Assembly (NCBI GenBank): GCA_023249375.1
Contig: JAHFCT010000003.1
Span: 85,979 to 149,978, forward strand
Direction: 5' to 3'
DNA from: Gemmatimonadota bacterium
GTDB taxonomy: Bacteria > Gemmatimonadota > Gemmatimonadetes > Gemmatimonadales > Gemmatimonadaceae
DNA length: 64,000 bases
Part shown: one piece after another, positions 24,535 through 33,086 of the stretch
How positions within the stretch are numbered: position 1 is the stretch's first letter
Layout: every line of letters begins with the position of its first letter
Position numbers and translations under genes: made by a program
The notes under the pieces: model-generated
Databases searched by the model: none
The model's input: the letters and a program-made list of their open reading frames with translations, nothing else
What the model was told of the DNA's origin: nothing

Positions 24535-27500
24535 CTACTTCGCATCAAGCTTCCGCCCCGCATTCAGGTTGTCGTGATTCAGCAGCGTGTTGAACACGAG
24601 GAAGTAGCTCCCGATCGTTTCGCCGCGCCACACGGGATTATTCGCGAACAGGACGACGTGGCCCTTGCCGAGCGGCGCGTCGACTACGAGGGAACGCTGC
24701 GCGATGTCGCTGCCGCCGTCGAGCAGACCGCTGACGAGCAGTCCGCTCTGGTCGCCGAAGCGCAACACCGCGCGCGGCCGTTGATCCGGCGGAATAATAT
24801 TGAGCGGCGAGCGCAACTGTTCGTCGGTGATGGGCGCGTACTGCCACGGCTGCACCGTCGGGCGCGCCGGCGCTTCGAACTTGGGATCGAGCGCGGCAAA
24901 ACCCTGCACGACGTCGCCGTCGTCCAAGGTACCGCGTCCGGTGGCGCGCGTGGCACCGCCGCCGCCCGCTCCGCCCCCACGTCCGCCAAATCCGCCACCG
25001 CGCGTCGCGCTGATGCCAAAGCTCTGCCCGTCGTCGCTGTACACGGCGAGGTTGTCCTGCACGCCATACGCGATGGGGCTCGCGTCGTCCACGATCCTGG
25101 AGCGCAGCAGGCTGCCGACAATCGAACCGCGGCGCGCGGTGGTGGAGCTGACGCCATTGGCGAGCCCGAACTGCAACGCAAAGTCTGACGTGCCGGCGGC
25201 GGTGATGAGCACGCCGCCACGCGACACGAACGCCTTCAGGTTTTCGAGACCGCCGTACCCCAAGCCGGGGCGCATGTCGTCCGTCTGCGCGAAAGACGTG
25301 AGGTTGGGCGTTTCCGGCGTCACCTTCCACGGCATCGCGTTCCGCCACATCGGCATACCATCAATGATCTGCTGCGCGCCGCTCGTCGGCGGAAAGACAA
25401 TCACGTCGTACTTCGCGTTCAAGTTCGCGTCTTTCGCCACGTCCTGCGTGCTGATGTAATCGTACGGGATCTTCTCCGCGTCGAACGCGATGCGCCACCA
25501 GCCTTCCGTCTGCGTGCTCCCCCAGGTGTGAAGAATCGCCGTGCGCGCTGCACGCAACGGATGCGTCTTCACGCTCGGCGCCGCCGCCAATGCCACCGCC
25601 TTCAGGCCGAGTTCTTTGGTCGCCTTGTCGAGCACGTCGTGCGCGACGTTACTGATGATGAATGAACCGCGCGCGAACTTGGCGCCGCTGGCCTCAAACG
25701 GTTCTTCTGCGGCCTGGAAGTCGGCGCTCTTCAATTGATAGCGCAGCGTCGCGAGCGAGTTGTCGGCGTTGTGGTTGATCGCGAACACCGAACCCGTGCC
25801 AGTCACGCCGCCGGCGGGAATGATCTCGCCGGTGACTCTCGTCACAGGCACGTCGAGGATCTTCTTGTCGGTGACGCGCACCGACTGAACCGCGAATCCC
25901 TCGGGGAACGTCCACCCTGTGTCGTCGTACGGCGACTTCTGCGGATCGTTGGGGCTCCAGAACTGATAGTCCAGCAGCGCGTCGGCAATACGTGCGTACG
26001 GCTGGTCCATGCGAATGATGTAACTGCCCGCGGGAAACTCACGCGTTTCGGTTTGAAGAGTCGTGGGTGCGGCGGCGGCCGGCACCGCGGCCGCCGGCAC
26101 GTTGGTATCGCCAGCCGGCGCGGCGGCGGCGGGCGCAGCTCCGCCGCCGGCACCGCCAGCGCCGCCCCCGCGACCGCCACGCCCTCCGGCGGCCGGTGCA
26201 CGCTTAACGGGCACAGTCACGCTGAACGCCGCGTTCGCGCGCGAGATCTCGACCGCCTGCTTCTGCAGCACGGCGAGCAGCCTCGCCTGCGCCCCGGGGC
26301 GCGGATCGTTGGCGGTGAGCACGTACGCCGCCGGCCCTTCGGTGGTGGCCTTCAGGATGGAACGCTTGCTCTTCTCGTAGAAGTTCTGCATGAAGAGCCG
26401 CTTGTTGGTCGCGAAATAGTTCAGCGAGACCAGCAACCCGGTCTGTTCATAGTTGTTGTTGTTGCGCAGCGACCACTTCACCTTGGGCAGCGGCGGGTTC
26501 TGCTTGAACCAGCTGCGCGCCGTCTCGCTCGCGTTCAGCGTGCGTTCCACCGTCTCGGCCGTGCCGCCATTGCCGAACGTCTCATACAAGCGGCTGATGC
26601 CGTTGTGCGTGGCGGCAATGAACATCAGGTAGCCGGGGCTCCACGTGTCGAAGCTGCCGTGCGCAAAGACGCCGGGCATGCCGAAGCGCGTCATCTCCTG
26701 CACGTTGTTCCAGCCGATCATCTGCCATTCATTGCTCAGCAGCGGGTCGAGCCAGGCGTTGTAGGGGCCGTCGCCGATGGTGTTGTCGTACAGATACGCC
26801 ACCGACTCGTGCAGATCGTGCAGCACCTGCGCCTTCCAGCCGACGTACGTGTTGAGCACGTTCTGCGTGAGCTTGAGCGTCATGCCCATGGCGTCGCGGT
26901 TATTGTCGTGCGCCACGTAATGGCCCCAGTAGATCATGTTCGGCACGGTCTCGCCGGGGTGCTTCATCTTCCAGTTGTAGATGTCCACCACGCGGTCGCG
27001 GCCGTCCACTTCGACAATGGGCGTGATGAGCGTGATGACGTTGTCGCGGATGTGCCGCACGTACGGGCTCTCGTCCACCGCGAGCCGGTAGGCCAGTTCC
27101 ATCAGCGCCGTGGGCGCGCCTGCCTCGGTGCTGTGAATGGTGCCGGTGATGTAGTAGACGGGCGCCACGTCAGCCACGATCTTCGCCGCCTCGGCGTCAT
27201 TCATGTTGATCGTGCGCGGATCGGCGAGCTTGGCGAGCTTGGCCTTGTTCTCGTCCAGCTTGTTCATCAGCGCTTCGCTGGCGACTGCCACCGCGATCAT
27301 CTCGCGCCCTTCTTCTGTCGTTCCGATGGAGACGACTTTCACGCGCCGCGAGTTCTTCGCCAGCAGGCGCATGTAGTCGTAGACCTCCTTGGAGTACGGC
27401 AGCTTGGTGGGCGCGCCGGCAATGTCGCCGAGTATGGCCTTGGGCGTCGGCACCGTCTTGCTCGCCGGGAGGTAGTCTACCAGCGGCGACAGGAAGAACG

Positions 27501-27672
27501 GCTCGGTGGTGTACTCCTTGATCTTCTTGGTGTACTCCTCGTCAATCGGCTGGCTGGGCGCGCGGCCGGGACGTGATTCGATGGGCGCGGTGGCTTGAGC
27601 GAGGGCGGCGCCGGTGAGCGGCGCGGCGAGCAGCAACGGCAGAACACCAGCAAGACGGAAGAAGCGGAACAT
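24535..27672 (-). CDS. Large secreted M14-type zinc peptidase with Gly-rich insertions
   Basis: The 1045-residue product begins with a signal peptide (MFRFFRLAGVLPLLLAAPLTG..., ending ALA-Q). The M14 zinc pair HSTE lies in TGTIHSTEAGAP, near residue 180, and HDLHESVAYLYDN supplies the later histidine. After about residue 480 comes a Gly/Ala-rich linker (GGRGGRGGGAGGAGGG, then Ala/Pro-rich). The C-terminal half includes a glutamine-amidotransferase-like fold (YDVIVFPPTSG, GGVLITAAG) with a second Gly-rich stretch (GGGFGGRGGGAGGGG). It is probably a cell-surface or periplasmic peptidase. Starting 18 codons earlier (27726) is possible but less signal-like. Confidence 0.88.
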   Translation of the reverse strand: MFRFFRLAGVLPLLLAAPLTGAALAQATAPIESRPGRAPSQPIDEEYTKKIKEYTTEPFFLSPLVDYLPASKTVPTPKAILGDIAGAPTKLPYSKEVYDYMRLLAKNSRRVKVVSIGTTEEGREMIAVAVASEALMNKLDENKAKLAKLADPRTINMNDAEAAKIVADVAPVYYITGTIHSTEAGAPTALMELAYRLAVDESPYVRHIRDNVITLITPIVEVDGRDRVVDIYNWKMKHPGETVPNMIYWGHYVAHDNNRDAMGMTLKLTQNVLNTYVGWKAQVLHDLHESVAYLYDNTIGDGPYNAWLDPLLSNEWQMIGWNNVQEMTRFGMPGVFAHGSFDTWSPGYLMFIAATHNGISRLYETFGNGGTAETVERTLNASETARSWFKQNPPLPKVKWSLRNNNNYEQTGLLVSLNYFATNKRLFMQNFYEKSKRSILKATTEGPAAYVLTANDPRPGAQARLLAVLQKQAVEISRANAAFSVTVPVKRAPAAGGRGGRGGGAGGAGGGAAPAAAAPAGDTNVPAAAVPAAAAPTTLQTETREFPAGSYIIRMDQPYARIADALLDYQFWSPNDPQKSPYDDTGWTFPEGFAVQSVRVTDKKILDVPVTRVTGEIIPAGGVTGTGSVFAINHNADNSLATLRYQLKSADFQAAEEPFEASGAKFARGSFIISNVAHDVLDKATKELGLKAVALAAAPSVKTHPLRAARTAILHTWGSTQTEGWWRIAFDAEKIPYDYISTQDVAKDANLNAKYDVIVFPPTSGAQQIIDGMPMWRNAMPWKVTPETPNLTSFAQTDDMRPGLGYGGLENLKAFVSRGGVLITAAGTSDFALQFGLANGVSSTTARRGSIVGSLLRSRIVDDASPIAYGVQDNLAVYSDDGQSFGISATRGGGFGGRGGGAGGGGATRATGRGTLDDGDVVQGFAALDPKFEAPARPTVQPWQYAPITDEQLRSPLNIIPPDQRPRAVLRFGDQSGLLVSGLLDGGSDIAQRSLVVDAPLGKGHVVLFANNPVWRGETIGSYFLVFNTLLNHDNLNAGRKLDAK

Positions 27673-27710
27673 TGGAGCCCTCGTCAGGCGAGTGGCGCGG
27701 AAGCGCGGTT

Positions 27711-27746
27711 GAAACGACCGGCTCAAGAATGGGGTCTCGTCGTTTC
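27711..27746. promoter_or_regulatory. Inverted repeat upstream of the large M14 gene
   Basis: GAAACGAC (27711-27718) and GTCGTTTC (27739-27746) are perfect inverted copies 20 bp apart, located 39-74 bp upstream of the peptidase start. It could be an operator or an mRNA leader stem. There is no T-tract on the coding strand that would make a terminator of it. Confidence 0.35.
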
Positions 27747-27801
27747 TTTCAGAAGAGGGAACGCGCGACGCGCGCTGAAGGTTGGCGACCGACAGGCGCC
27801 C

Positions 27802-28299
27802 CTAGAGCGACAGCCGGTACGCCCCGCCTTCATGCGCCAGCAGCCACCGCTTGCGCTCAAGGCCGCCGCCGTAGCCTGTAAGCGAGCCGTCGGCGCCGAT
27901 CACGCGATGACACGGCACGATGATCGAGATGGGGTTCTTGCCGTTCGCCAGACCAACGGCGCGCACGGCCGAGGGCTGCCCGATGCGACGCGCGAGTTCG
28001 CCGTAACTGATGGTCTTGCCATACGGAATGTCGCACAGCGCGCGCCACACTTTCTGCTGAAAGTCGGTGCCTTGCGCGGCGAGCGGCAACGCAAACTCGC
28101 GCAGTTCGCCCGCAAAGTAAGCCGAGAGTTGCGTGCGCACCTTCTTGAGCGCGCCATCGTCGCGCCGGCCACCGCGGCTGTCCTCCGCGCGGTGTTTGTG
28201 TCGCTGCATGTACAGGCCCGTGAGCGCGTCGCCGTCTGACGTGAGCGTCAGTTCGCCGATGGGGCTGGTCATGGTGCTGAAGAGCACGGTCGTTTGCAC
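27802..28299 (-). CDS. ogt: Methylated-DNA-protein-cysteine methyltransferase (Ogt)
   Basis: The 165-residue suicide repair protein transfers the methyl or alkyl group from O6-alkylguanine to its own cysteine. The active site is the canonical PCHRVIG, and the DNA-binding helix segment VWRALCDIPYGKTISYGELARRIG precedes it. The GTG start at 28299 has GGAG about 8 bases upstream. It is 29 bp downstream of the Ada/AlkA fusion gene on the same strand, so the two likely form a methylation-repair operon. Confidence 0.94.
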   Translation of the reverse strand: MQTTVLFSTMTSPIGELTLTSDGDALTGLYMQRHKHRAEDSRGGRRDDGALKKVRTQLSAYFAGELREFALPLAAQGTDFQQKVWRALCDIPYGKTISYGELARRIGQPSAVRAVGLANGKNPISIIVPCHRVIGADGSLTGYGGGLERKRWLLAHEGGAYRLSL

Positions 28300-28328
28300 T
28301 GCGAATCTCCGGTTGAAGCGGGGAGCAG

Positions 28329-29768
28329 CTACTTGAGGCTCGCCCACAGGTGATGTGCCGCGTATGAACGCCATGGCCGCCACTGCTCGGCGGCGGCCAG
28401 CATTTCTTTTTCGCTGCGCAGGCCGAGCGCCTTCTTGAGTCCGAGGTCGCCGACGGGGAACGCATCGGGGGAGCCCAGTGCGCGCATCGCGACGTATTGC
28501 GCGGTCCACGGCCCGATACCGGGCAGCGACTGCAATTGCTCGATGGTCTCCTCGACGTTGACGCCGGGTTCGAGCAGCAAACGCCGGCTCGCCACCGCGT
28601 CAGCCAGCCTGCTGATGGTTTCGGCGCGTTTCTTCGTCAGGCCCAGCGCGATGAGGTCGCGCACATCGGCCGCGGCGATGCGCTCGGCGGAGGGCGCAAA
28701 GAACGTCAATGCCTCGAACGGTGTTTGCGCCGGTTCACCGAATGCGGCAGCGAAGCGGCCGGCGAGCGTGCTCGCCGCCTTCACCGTCACTTGTTGCCCG
28801 AGCACGGCGCGCAGCGCGAGTTCGAAGCCGTCGAAGGCGCCGGGCAATCGCAGCCCGCACTGCCGGCGCACGATGCGCGCGAGCCGCTCGTCACGACGCA
28901 GGTGCGATTCGATGATCCGCGGATTGGCATCGAGATCGAACAGGTGCCGCAGCTTGGCGAGCAGCGGCGCAAGGACAGGCATGAGGCCGATCGCGACGTC
29001 CACGCGCAGCGTGTGCTGATGCGCGATCGGTTCGGCGCTGATCCAGCCACGGTGCCCCGCCAGGCGCACCGTGCGGGCGTAGCGGGCGCCCTGCACGCAC
29101 TCCACGCCGGACGCGCCGCGGCTGACGAGAAAGTTGGTGAGCCGTTTCCAGTCCAGCGGCGGGCGGTACGCCAGTTTGAGCGTGATGGCGTCGGCGCCCG
29201 GCAGCGGACTACCCTGACGCCGCAGCGCCGTCGGGTTGAGACCGTAGCGCGTCTTGAACAGGTGATTGAAGCGGCGCACGCTGGCAAAGCCGCTCGCGTG
29301 CGCGACCGCCGCCATGGTCAAGCGCGAGTCGGTGAGCAGCTGCTTGGCAAGCAGCAGCCGGCGGGTCTGGGCGAGCTCCACGGGCGTGACACCGAACTCG
29401 CTCTCGACGACGCGCCGCAGCTGGCGCGAACTCAAGCCGTACTCCTTGGCGAGCGCTTCGACGTCCTTTTCGTTCAGCGCCCCGGCATCGATGCGCGCGG
29501 CCACCCACCGCGCGGCACTCCGCACCGCATCCACCGGCGCCTGTCCGGGAGCCAGCTCGGGCCGGCAGCGCAGGCACGGCCGATAGCCCGCGCGCTCGGC
29601 GGCGGCCGCGTTCGTGTAGAAGCTGCAGCGATCGCGCCCCGGCGTCTTCGCCGTGCAGACCGGGCGGCAGTAAATCCCCGTCGACGAAACGGCGACGAAG
29701 AAGCGACCGTCGAAGCGGGCATCGCGCGCCTTCAAGGCGGCGTAGCAGCGGCTGGCATCGAGTTCCAT
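28329..29768 (-). CDS. Ada regulatory domain - AlkA DNA-3-methyladenine glycosylase fusion
   Basis: The 479-residue protein joins three parts. Residues 1-75 are the Ada zinc domain with C34, C38, C65 and C68, which repairs methylphosphotriesters and acts as the methylation sensor. Residues 80-185 are an AraC-type helix-turn-helix (GLSSRQLRRVVESEFG, GFASVRRFNHLFKTRYG). The rest is AlkA with its HhH region (LQSLPGIGPWTAQYVAMRALG) and catalytic aspartate in FPVGDLGLKKA. The O6-methylguanine transferase domain of classical Ada is missing and is supplied by the next gene. The ATG at 29768 fits a leaderless transcript. Confidence 0.94.
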   Translation of the reverse strand: MELDASRCYAALKARDARFDGRFFVAVSSTGIYCRPVCTAKTPGRDRCSFYTNAAAAERAGYRPCLRCRPELAPGQAPVDAVRSAARWVAARIDAGALNEKDVEALAKEYGLSSRQLRRVVESEFGVTPVELAQTRRLLLAKQLLTDSRLTMAAVAHASGFASVRRFNHLFKTRYGLNPTALRRQGSPLPGADAITLKLAYRPPLDWKRLTNFLVSRGASGVECVQGARYARTVRLAGHRGWISAEPIAHQHTLRVDVAIGLMPVLAPLLAKLRHLFDLDANPRIIESHLRRDERLARIVRRQCGLRLPGAFDGFELALRAVLGQQVTVKAASTLAGRFAAAFGEPAQTPFEALTFFAPSAERIAAADVRDLIALGLTKKRAETISRLADAVASRRLLLEPGVNVEETIEQLQSLPGIGPWTAQYVAMRALGSPDAFPVGDLGLKKALGLRSEKEMLAAAEQWRPWRSYAAHHLWASLK

Positions 29769-29774
29769 GCCCAG

Positions 29775-29803
29775 AGTATAGCCGCATTCGGCCACGTTGT
29801 CTG
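29775..29803 (-). promoter_or_regulatory. Probable promoter of the Ada/AlkA gene
   Basis: On the minus strand CAGACA (29803-29798) and TATACT (29780-29775) are 17 bp apart. Only six bases separate TATACT from the ATG, so transcription would start at or next to the A of the start codon. Confidence 0.6.
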
Positions 29804-29947
29804 GCCGTTTTCGGACATTACTGCGGGGCCGCTGACGAACGTCTCCCGCGCCGGTTCAGTGTCGCGTCGGTCCGACGGGCGACCGCGTCCGTACTATTGG
29901 GTTGTCGGCCTCTGACGCACTGGGGCAATGGTCGCCAATGAAGTCTT

Positions 29948-30065
29948 ACTGCTCACCACGGATTGAACGGATGGACACGGATGCACACGGAACTGCTTTC
30001 AAGGGGTTCCCCCAACGTCCGATCCGTGTTGATCCGTTCGATCCGTGTCATCCGTGGTAGTCAGT
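29948..30065. repeat. ATCCGTG-type palindromic element C
   Basis: The left arm runs from ACTGCTCACCACGGAT through CACGGAT units to about 29992. The right arm has four ATCCGTG units (30021-30057) and ends in ATCCGTGGTAGTCAGT, the exact reverse complement of the left end of element A. The centre has only GGGGTTCCCC, a poor hairpin with no T-tract. Unlike A and B it lies in a divergent gap (29769-30209), between the Ada/AlkA promoter and the sigma-factor gene. Nothing else is recognised in that 441-bp gap. Confidence 0.88.
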
Positions 30066-30209
30066 TGTAGTTGCTCGCCTGAGGAGCACGCGAACGGTGG
30101 CGCATGAAGAATGCGTGTTGGACAATTCGCCGCCCCCACGCAACCGTTTTCGAGCACCCGTTGTCTACCCCGCAGACACGGAAGTCCATGACCCCCGCCC
30201 CGATGGTGC

Positions 30210-30752
30210 GTGACTGACGCTGACCTGATTGCTGGCATACGCAGCGGCGACCCGCGCGCAGAGCGAACGCTCTACGACCGGCATGTCGACCGGCTGTACC
30301 GGCTCGCCCACCGCATGACGGGGGACGAGACGCTGGCCCGCGACTTCACGCAGGATGCGTTTGTGCGCGCCTTCGAGCGGATCGGCGATTTTCGTGGCGA
30401 TGCCTCGCTGGCGACGTGGCTGCACGCCATCGCGGTGAACGTGATTCTGAACGGACTCAAGAAGGTCACGCGCATTCGGCGCCGGGAGGAAGGAATGGAC
30501 GAACTCCCCGACGTGATGGACGCGCGGCGCACGGCGGAACCCGACTTGAAGCACCGGCTGCACGCCGCCATTGCGGCGCTGCCGGATGGGTACCGGATGG
30601 TGTTCGTGATGCACGATGTCGAAGGGTACACGCACGAGGAGATCGCGGCGTCGCTCGGCATCCAGCCTGGCACGTCCAAGGCGCAGCTGTTCCGGGCCCG
30701 GGGCAAACTGCGCGAAGCACTGGCGGAATTCGCAGGAGAATGGGCGTCATGA
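30210..30752 (+). CDS. ECF-type RNA polymerase sigma factor
   Basis: The 180-residue protein has sigma region 2 (LYDRHVDRLYRLAHRMTGDETLARDFTQDAFVRAFERIG and the DNA-melting segment FRGDASLATWLHAIAVNVILN). It also has region 4 (ALPDGYRMVFVMHDVEGYTHEEIAASLGIQPGTSKAQLFRARGKLRE). It redirects RNA polymerase to a stress or envelope regulon. It uses a GTG start. The next gene overlaps its stop (ATGA) and is the likely anti-sigma factor. Confidence 0.94.
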   Translation: MTDADLIAGIRSGDPRAERTLYDRHVDRLYRLAHRMTGDETLARDFTQDAFVRAFERIGDFRGDASLATWLHAIAVNVILNGLKKVTRIRRREEGMDELPDVMDARRTAEPDLKHRLHAAIAALPDGYRMVFVMHDVEGYTHEEIAASLGIQPGTSKAQLFRARGKLREALAEFAGEWAS

Positions 30753-31516
30753 CCGACGACGAACGCTTTGAACAATTTCTGCGCGACACGGCGGCCGACT
30801 ACGAGCTGCCCGCGTCCGAGATACCGCGCGACCCGATGTGGGATGCCATTCGCGCGCGCCGCGCGGCGTCCACGCCGACGCTTGGCGCGCCGGCTTTCGC
30901 TTCGCAGGTTCCGCACCTCGCGCATCGTCGGACGATGCGTTGGGCGTGGATCGGCATGGCGGCAACACTGTTGCTCGGCGTGGCCGTCGGACGGTACGCC
31001 TGGCGTCACGAGGCCGCGCCGTCGGTGGCAGGGCTGCCCCAGCTCGCAACGCCACAGACTCCCGCACCGCAGCTCGTGAGTCCGACGTCTTCAGTCTCCG
31101 CAGCGCCCGTTGCGCCCGCGACGTCCCTTGCACGACCGGACAATGGCAGCACCCTCGCCAGCGCCCGAACCACTACCTACTCGCTCGTCGCCGCACGCCA
31201 CCTCGCCAACGTCGAAGCGTTGCTCACCTCGTACGCCGTCAGCGGCGTTGAAACCCGCAGCGACTCGATGTTCGGCGCGTGGGCCAAGGACCTGCTCAGC
31301 AACACCCGGCTCCTGATGGACTCGCCAGCGGCGCGCGATCCCGTGCGTGCGCGCCTGCTGTCAGACCTCGAAGTGATTCTCGTGCAGCTCGTCCAGCGCT
31401 CACCCGGCCACGACGCGGAAGAGCGGTCCGCTGTTGAACGCACGCTTCAGAAGACGCAACTCATCCCACGGCTGCGCAGCGCGGTCCCCGCCAGCGCGCG
31501 CACCGGCACTGACTGA
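30749..31516 (+). CDS. Putative membrane anti-sigma factor
   Basis: The 255-residue product has an N-terminal cytoplasmic part of about 65 residues and a single membrane segment (RWAWIGMAATLLLGVAVGRYAW). A Pro/Ser/Ala-rich linker and an exported domain with helical character follow. It lacks the H-X3-C-X2-C zinc motif. The topology and the ATGA overlap with the sigma gene, with AGGAG at 30734-30738, make an anti-sigma role likely; this is inference from context. Confidence 0.75.
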   Translation: MTDDERFEQFLRDTAADYELPASEIPRDPMWDAIRARRAASTPTLGAPAFASQVPHLAHRRTMRWAWIGMAATLLLGVAVGRYAWRHEAAPSVAGLPQLATPQTPAPQLVSPTSSVSAAPVAPATSLARPDNGSTLASARTTTYSLVAARHLANVEALLTSYAVSGVETRSDSMFGAWAKDLLSNTRLLMDSPAARDPVRARLLSDLEVILVQLVQRSPGHDAEERSAVERTLQKTQLIPRLRSAVPASARTGTD

Positions 31517-31532
31517 TCAAGGAGAACGCACC

Positions 31533-33086
31533 ATGTCCAAGCTCATTTCCATCCTCACCGTCGCCGCGGCGGCGCTCCTCGGCGGGGCGTCGTCCGGAGC
31601 GGCGGCGCGCGTCCCCGGTACAGCGCTCGTCCCCGCGATCGCGCACGTGACCGCGGCGCGCGACAGCGCCGATTCACTCTGGCGCCGAGCGCGCGAAGCG
31701 CTCAGTGATGGCGACTTTGCGCGCGCCGCGGAGCTGTTTGCGGCCGTGCGCGATCGCTACCCGGCATCGACGTACACCGGTGACTCGTACTACTGGCAGG
31801 CATTCGCGCTCTCGCGTGACGGCAGTCAGACGAAGCTGCGCCGCGCGCTCGACCTGCTCTCGGCGCAGGGACAGAAGTACGCGGCCGCGGGCACGGTGAA
31901 GTCGGGCGAGGCCCGCACGCTGGCCACGCGGCTGCGCGGACAGTTGGCGCGCGGTGGCGACGCCAGTGCGGCAGAGGCGGTCGCCGAAATTGCGCGTGAC
32001 ATTGGCCGCCCGTCCGACGCGGGGGCCATCGCCGCCGCCGCATCGTACGCCGCGGCAGTCGCCGGCTCTGCGACATCCGCTCGGGACCGCGCCCAGACGC
32101 TCGTCATTCAACGCCAGGCGGAACGCGAGGCCGCCATCGCCGCGCGTGAGACCGCGCGCGAGGTCGGTCGTTCATCCGGAAGCTCAGTCCCACCCGGCTG
32201 TAAGGACGAAGACGAAGACGATCGCGTCGAGGCGCTCAACGCGCTGCTGCAGATGAACGGCGAGCAGGCGATGCCGATTCTCAAGAAGGTGCTCGACCGC
32301 CGCGACAAGTGCAGCGAACTGCTGCGCCGCAAGGCGGTGTTCCTTGTCTCGCAGAAGCGTTCCGACGAAACTGCGGACATCCTGCTCAAGGCGGCGAAGA
32401 GCGACCCGGACGCCGAGACGCGCGAACAGGCCATCTTCTGGCTCTCGCAGGTCTCGGATGAGAAGGCCGAAGATTTCCTGCTTGGCCTCGTGCGCGAGTC
32501 GAAGGACGAGGGCGTGCAGGAGAAGGCGCTCTTCGCCCTGTCGCAGCGCAAGTCCGAGAAGTCGCAGCTCGCCCTGCGCGATTTTGCCTCGCGCACCGAC
32601 GCGCCGGCTGAACTCCGGCAGCAAGCCGTGTTCTGGCTCGGGCAGCACCGATCGGCGGAGAACGCCAAGTTCCTGCGCGACCTATTTGCCCGCACCGCGG
32701 ACGAGGACGTGCGCGAGAAGATCCTGTTCTCGCTCTCGCAGATGCGCGGCATGGGCAACGAGACATTCATCCTCGACCAGTCGGCCAACACCAAGCTGCC
32801 CGTGGACCTCCGCAAGCAGGCGCTCTTCTGGGCGGGGCAGAGCGGCGGCGTGACGACGGCGCAGCTGTCGGCCATCTACGATCGCAACACCGAGCTCGAG
32901 ATGCGCGACCAGGTGATCTTCACGCTCTCGCAGCGCGGCAACAAGGATGCGGCTGCCGTCGACAAGCTGCTCGAGATCGCCAAGACCGAAAAGGACCGCG
33001 AGTTGCGCAAGAAGGCGATCTTCTGGCTGGGACAGAGCAAGGATCCGCGCGCGGCCAAGCTGCTGCAAGAACTCATCGAGCGGTGA
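31533..33086 (+). CDS. Secreted HEAT-repeat protein with eight FWLxQ repeats
   Basis: The 517-residue product has a signal peptide (MSKLISILTVAAAALLGGASSG) and a TPR-like helical region at about residues 40-120. After an acidic linker (CKDEDEDDR) it has a C-terminal array of HEAT-like repeats of 31-34 residues. Each repeat is marked by a version of A(I/V/L)FWLSQ: AVFLVSQ, AIFWLSQ, ALFALSQ, AVFWLGQ, ILFSLSQ, ALFWAGQ, VIFTLSQ and AIFWLGQ. Such arrays bind proteins and have no catalytic residues. AAGGAG sits at 31519-31524. It is in the sigma/anti-sigma operon. Confidence 0.88.
   Translation: MSKLISILTVAAAALLGGASSGAAARVPGTALVPAIAHVTAARDSADSLWRRAREALSDGDFARAAELFAAVRDRYPASTYTGDSYYWQAFALSRDGSQTKLRRALDLLSAQGQKYAAAGTVKSGEARTLATRLRGQLARGGDASAAEAVAEIARDIGRPSDAGAIAAAASYAAAVAGSATSARDRAQTLVIQRQAEREAAIAARETAREVGRSSGSSVPPGCKDEDEDDRVEALNALLQMNGEQAMPILKKVLDRRDKCSELLRRKAVFLVSQKRSDETADILLKAAKSDPDAETREQAIFWLSQVSDEKAEDFLLGLVRESKDEGVQEKALFALSQRKSEKSQLALRDFASRTDAPAELRQQAVFWLGQHRSAENAKFLRDLFARTADEDVREKILFSLSQMRGMGNETFILDQSANTKLPVDLRKQALFWAGQSGGVTTAQLSAIYDRNTELEMRDQVIFTLSQRGNKDAAAVDKLLEIAKTEKDRELRKKAIFWLGQSKDPRAAKLLQELIER

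Noticed and set aside
25735-27576. 613-codon plus-strand open frame opposite the large M14 gene
   Set aside because: It is a mirror frame of a strongly supported secreted peptidase, with no signal, motif or ribosome-binding site of its own.
4829-30065. The ATCCGTG elements as insertion sequences
   Set aside because: They are about 120-140 bp, contain no open frame, and no transposase is nearby. At most they are non-autonomous.
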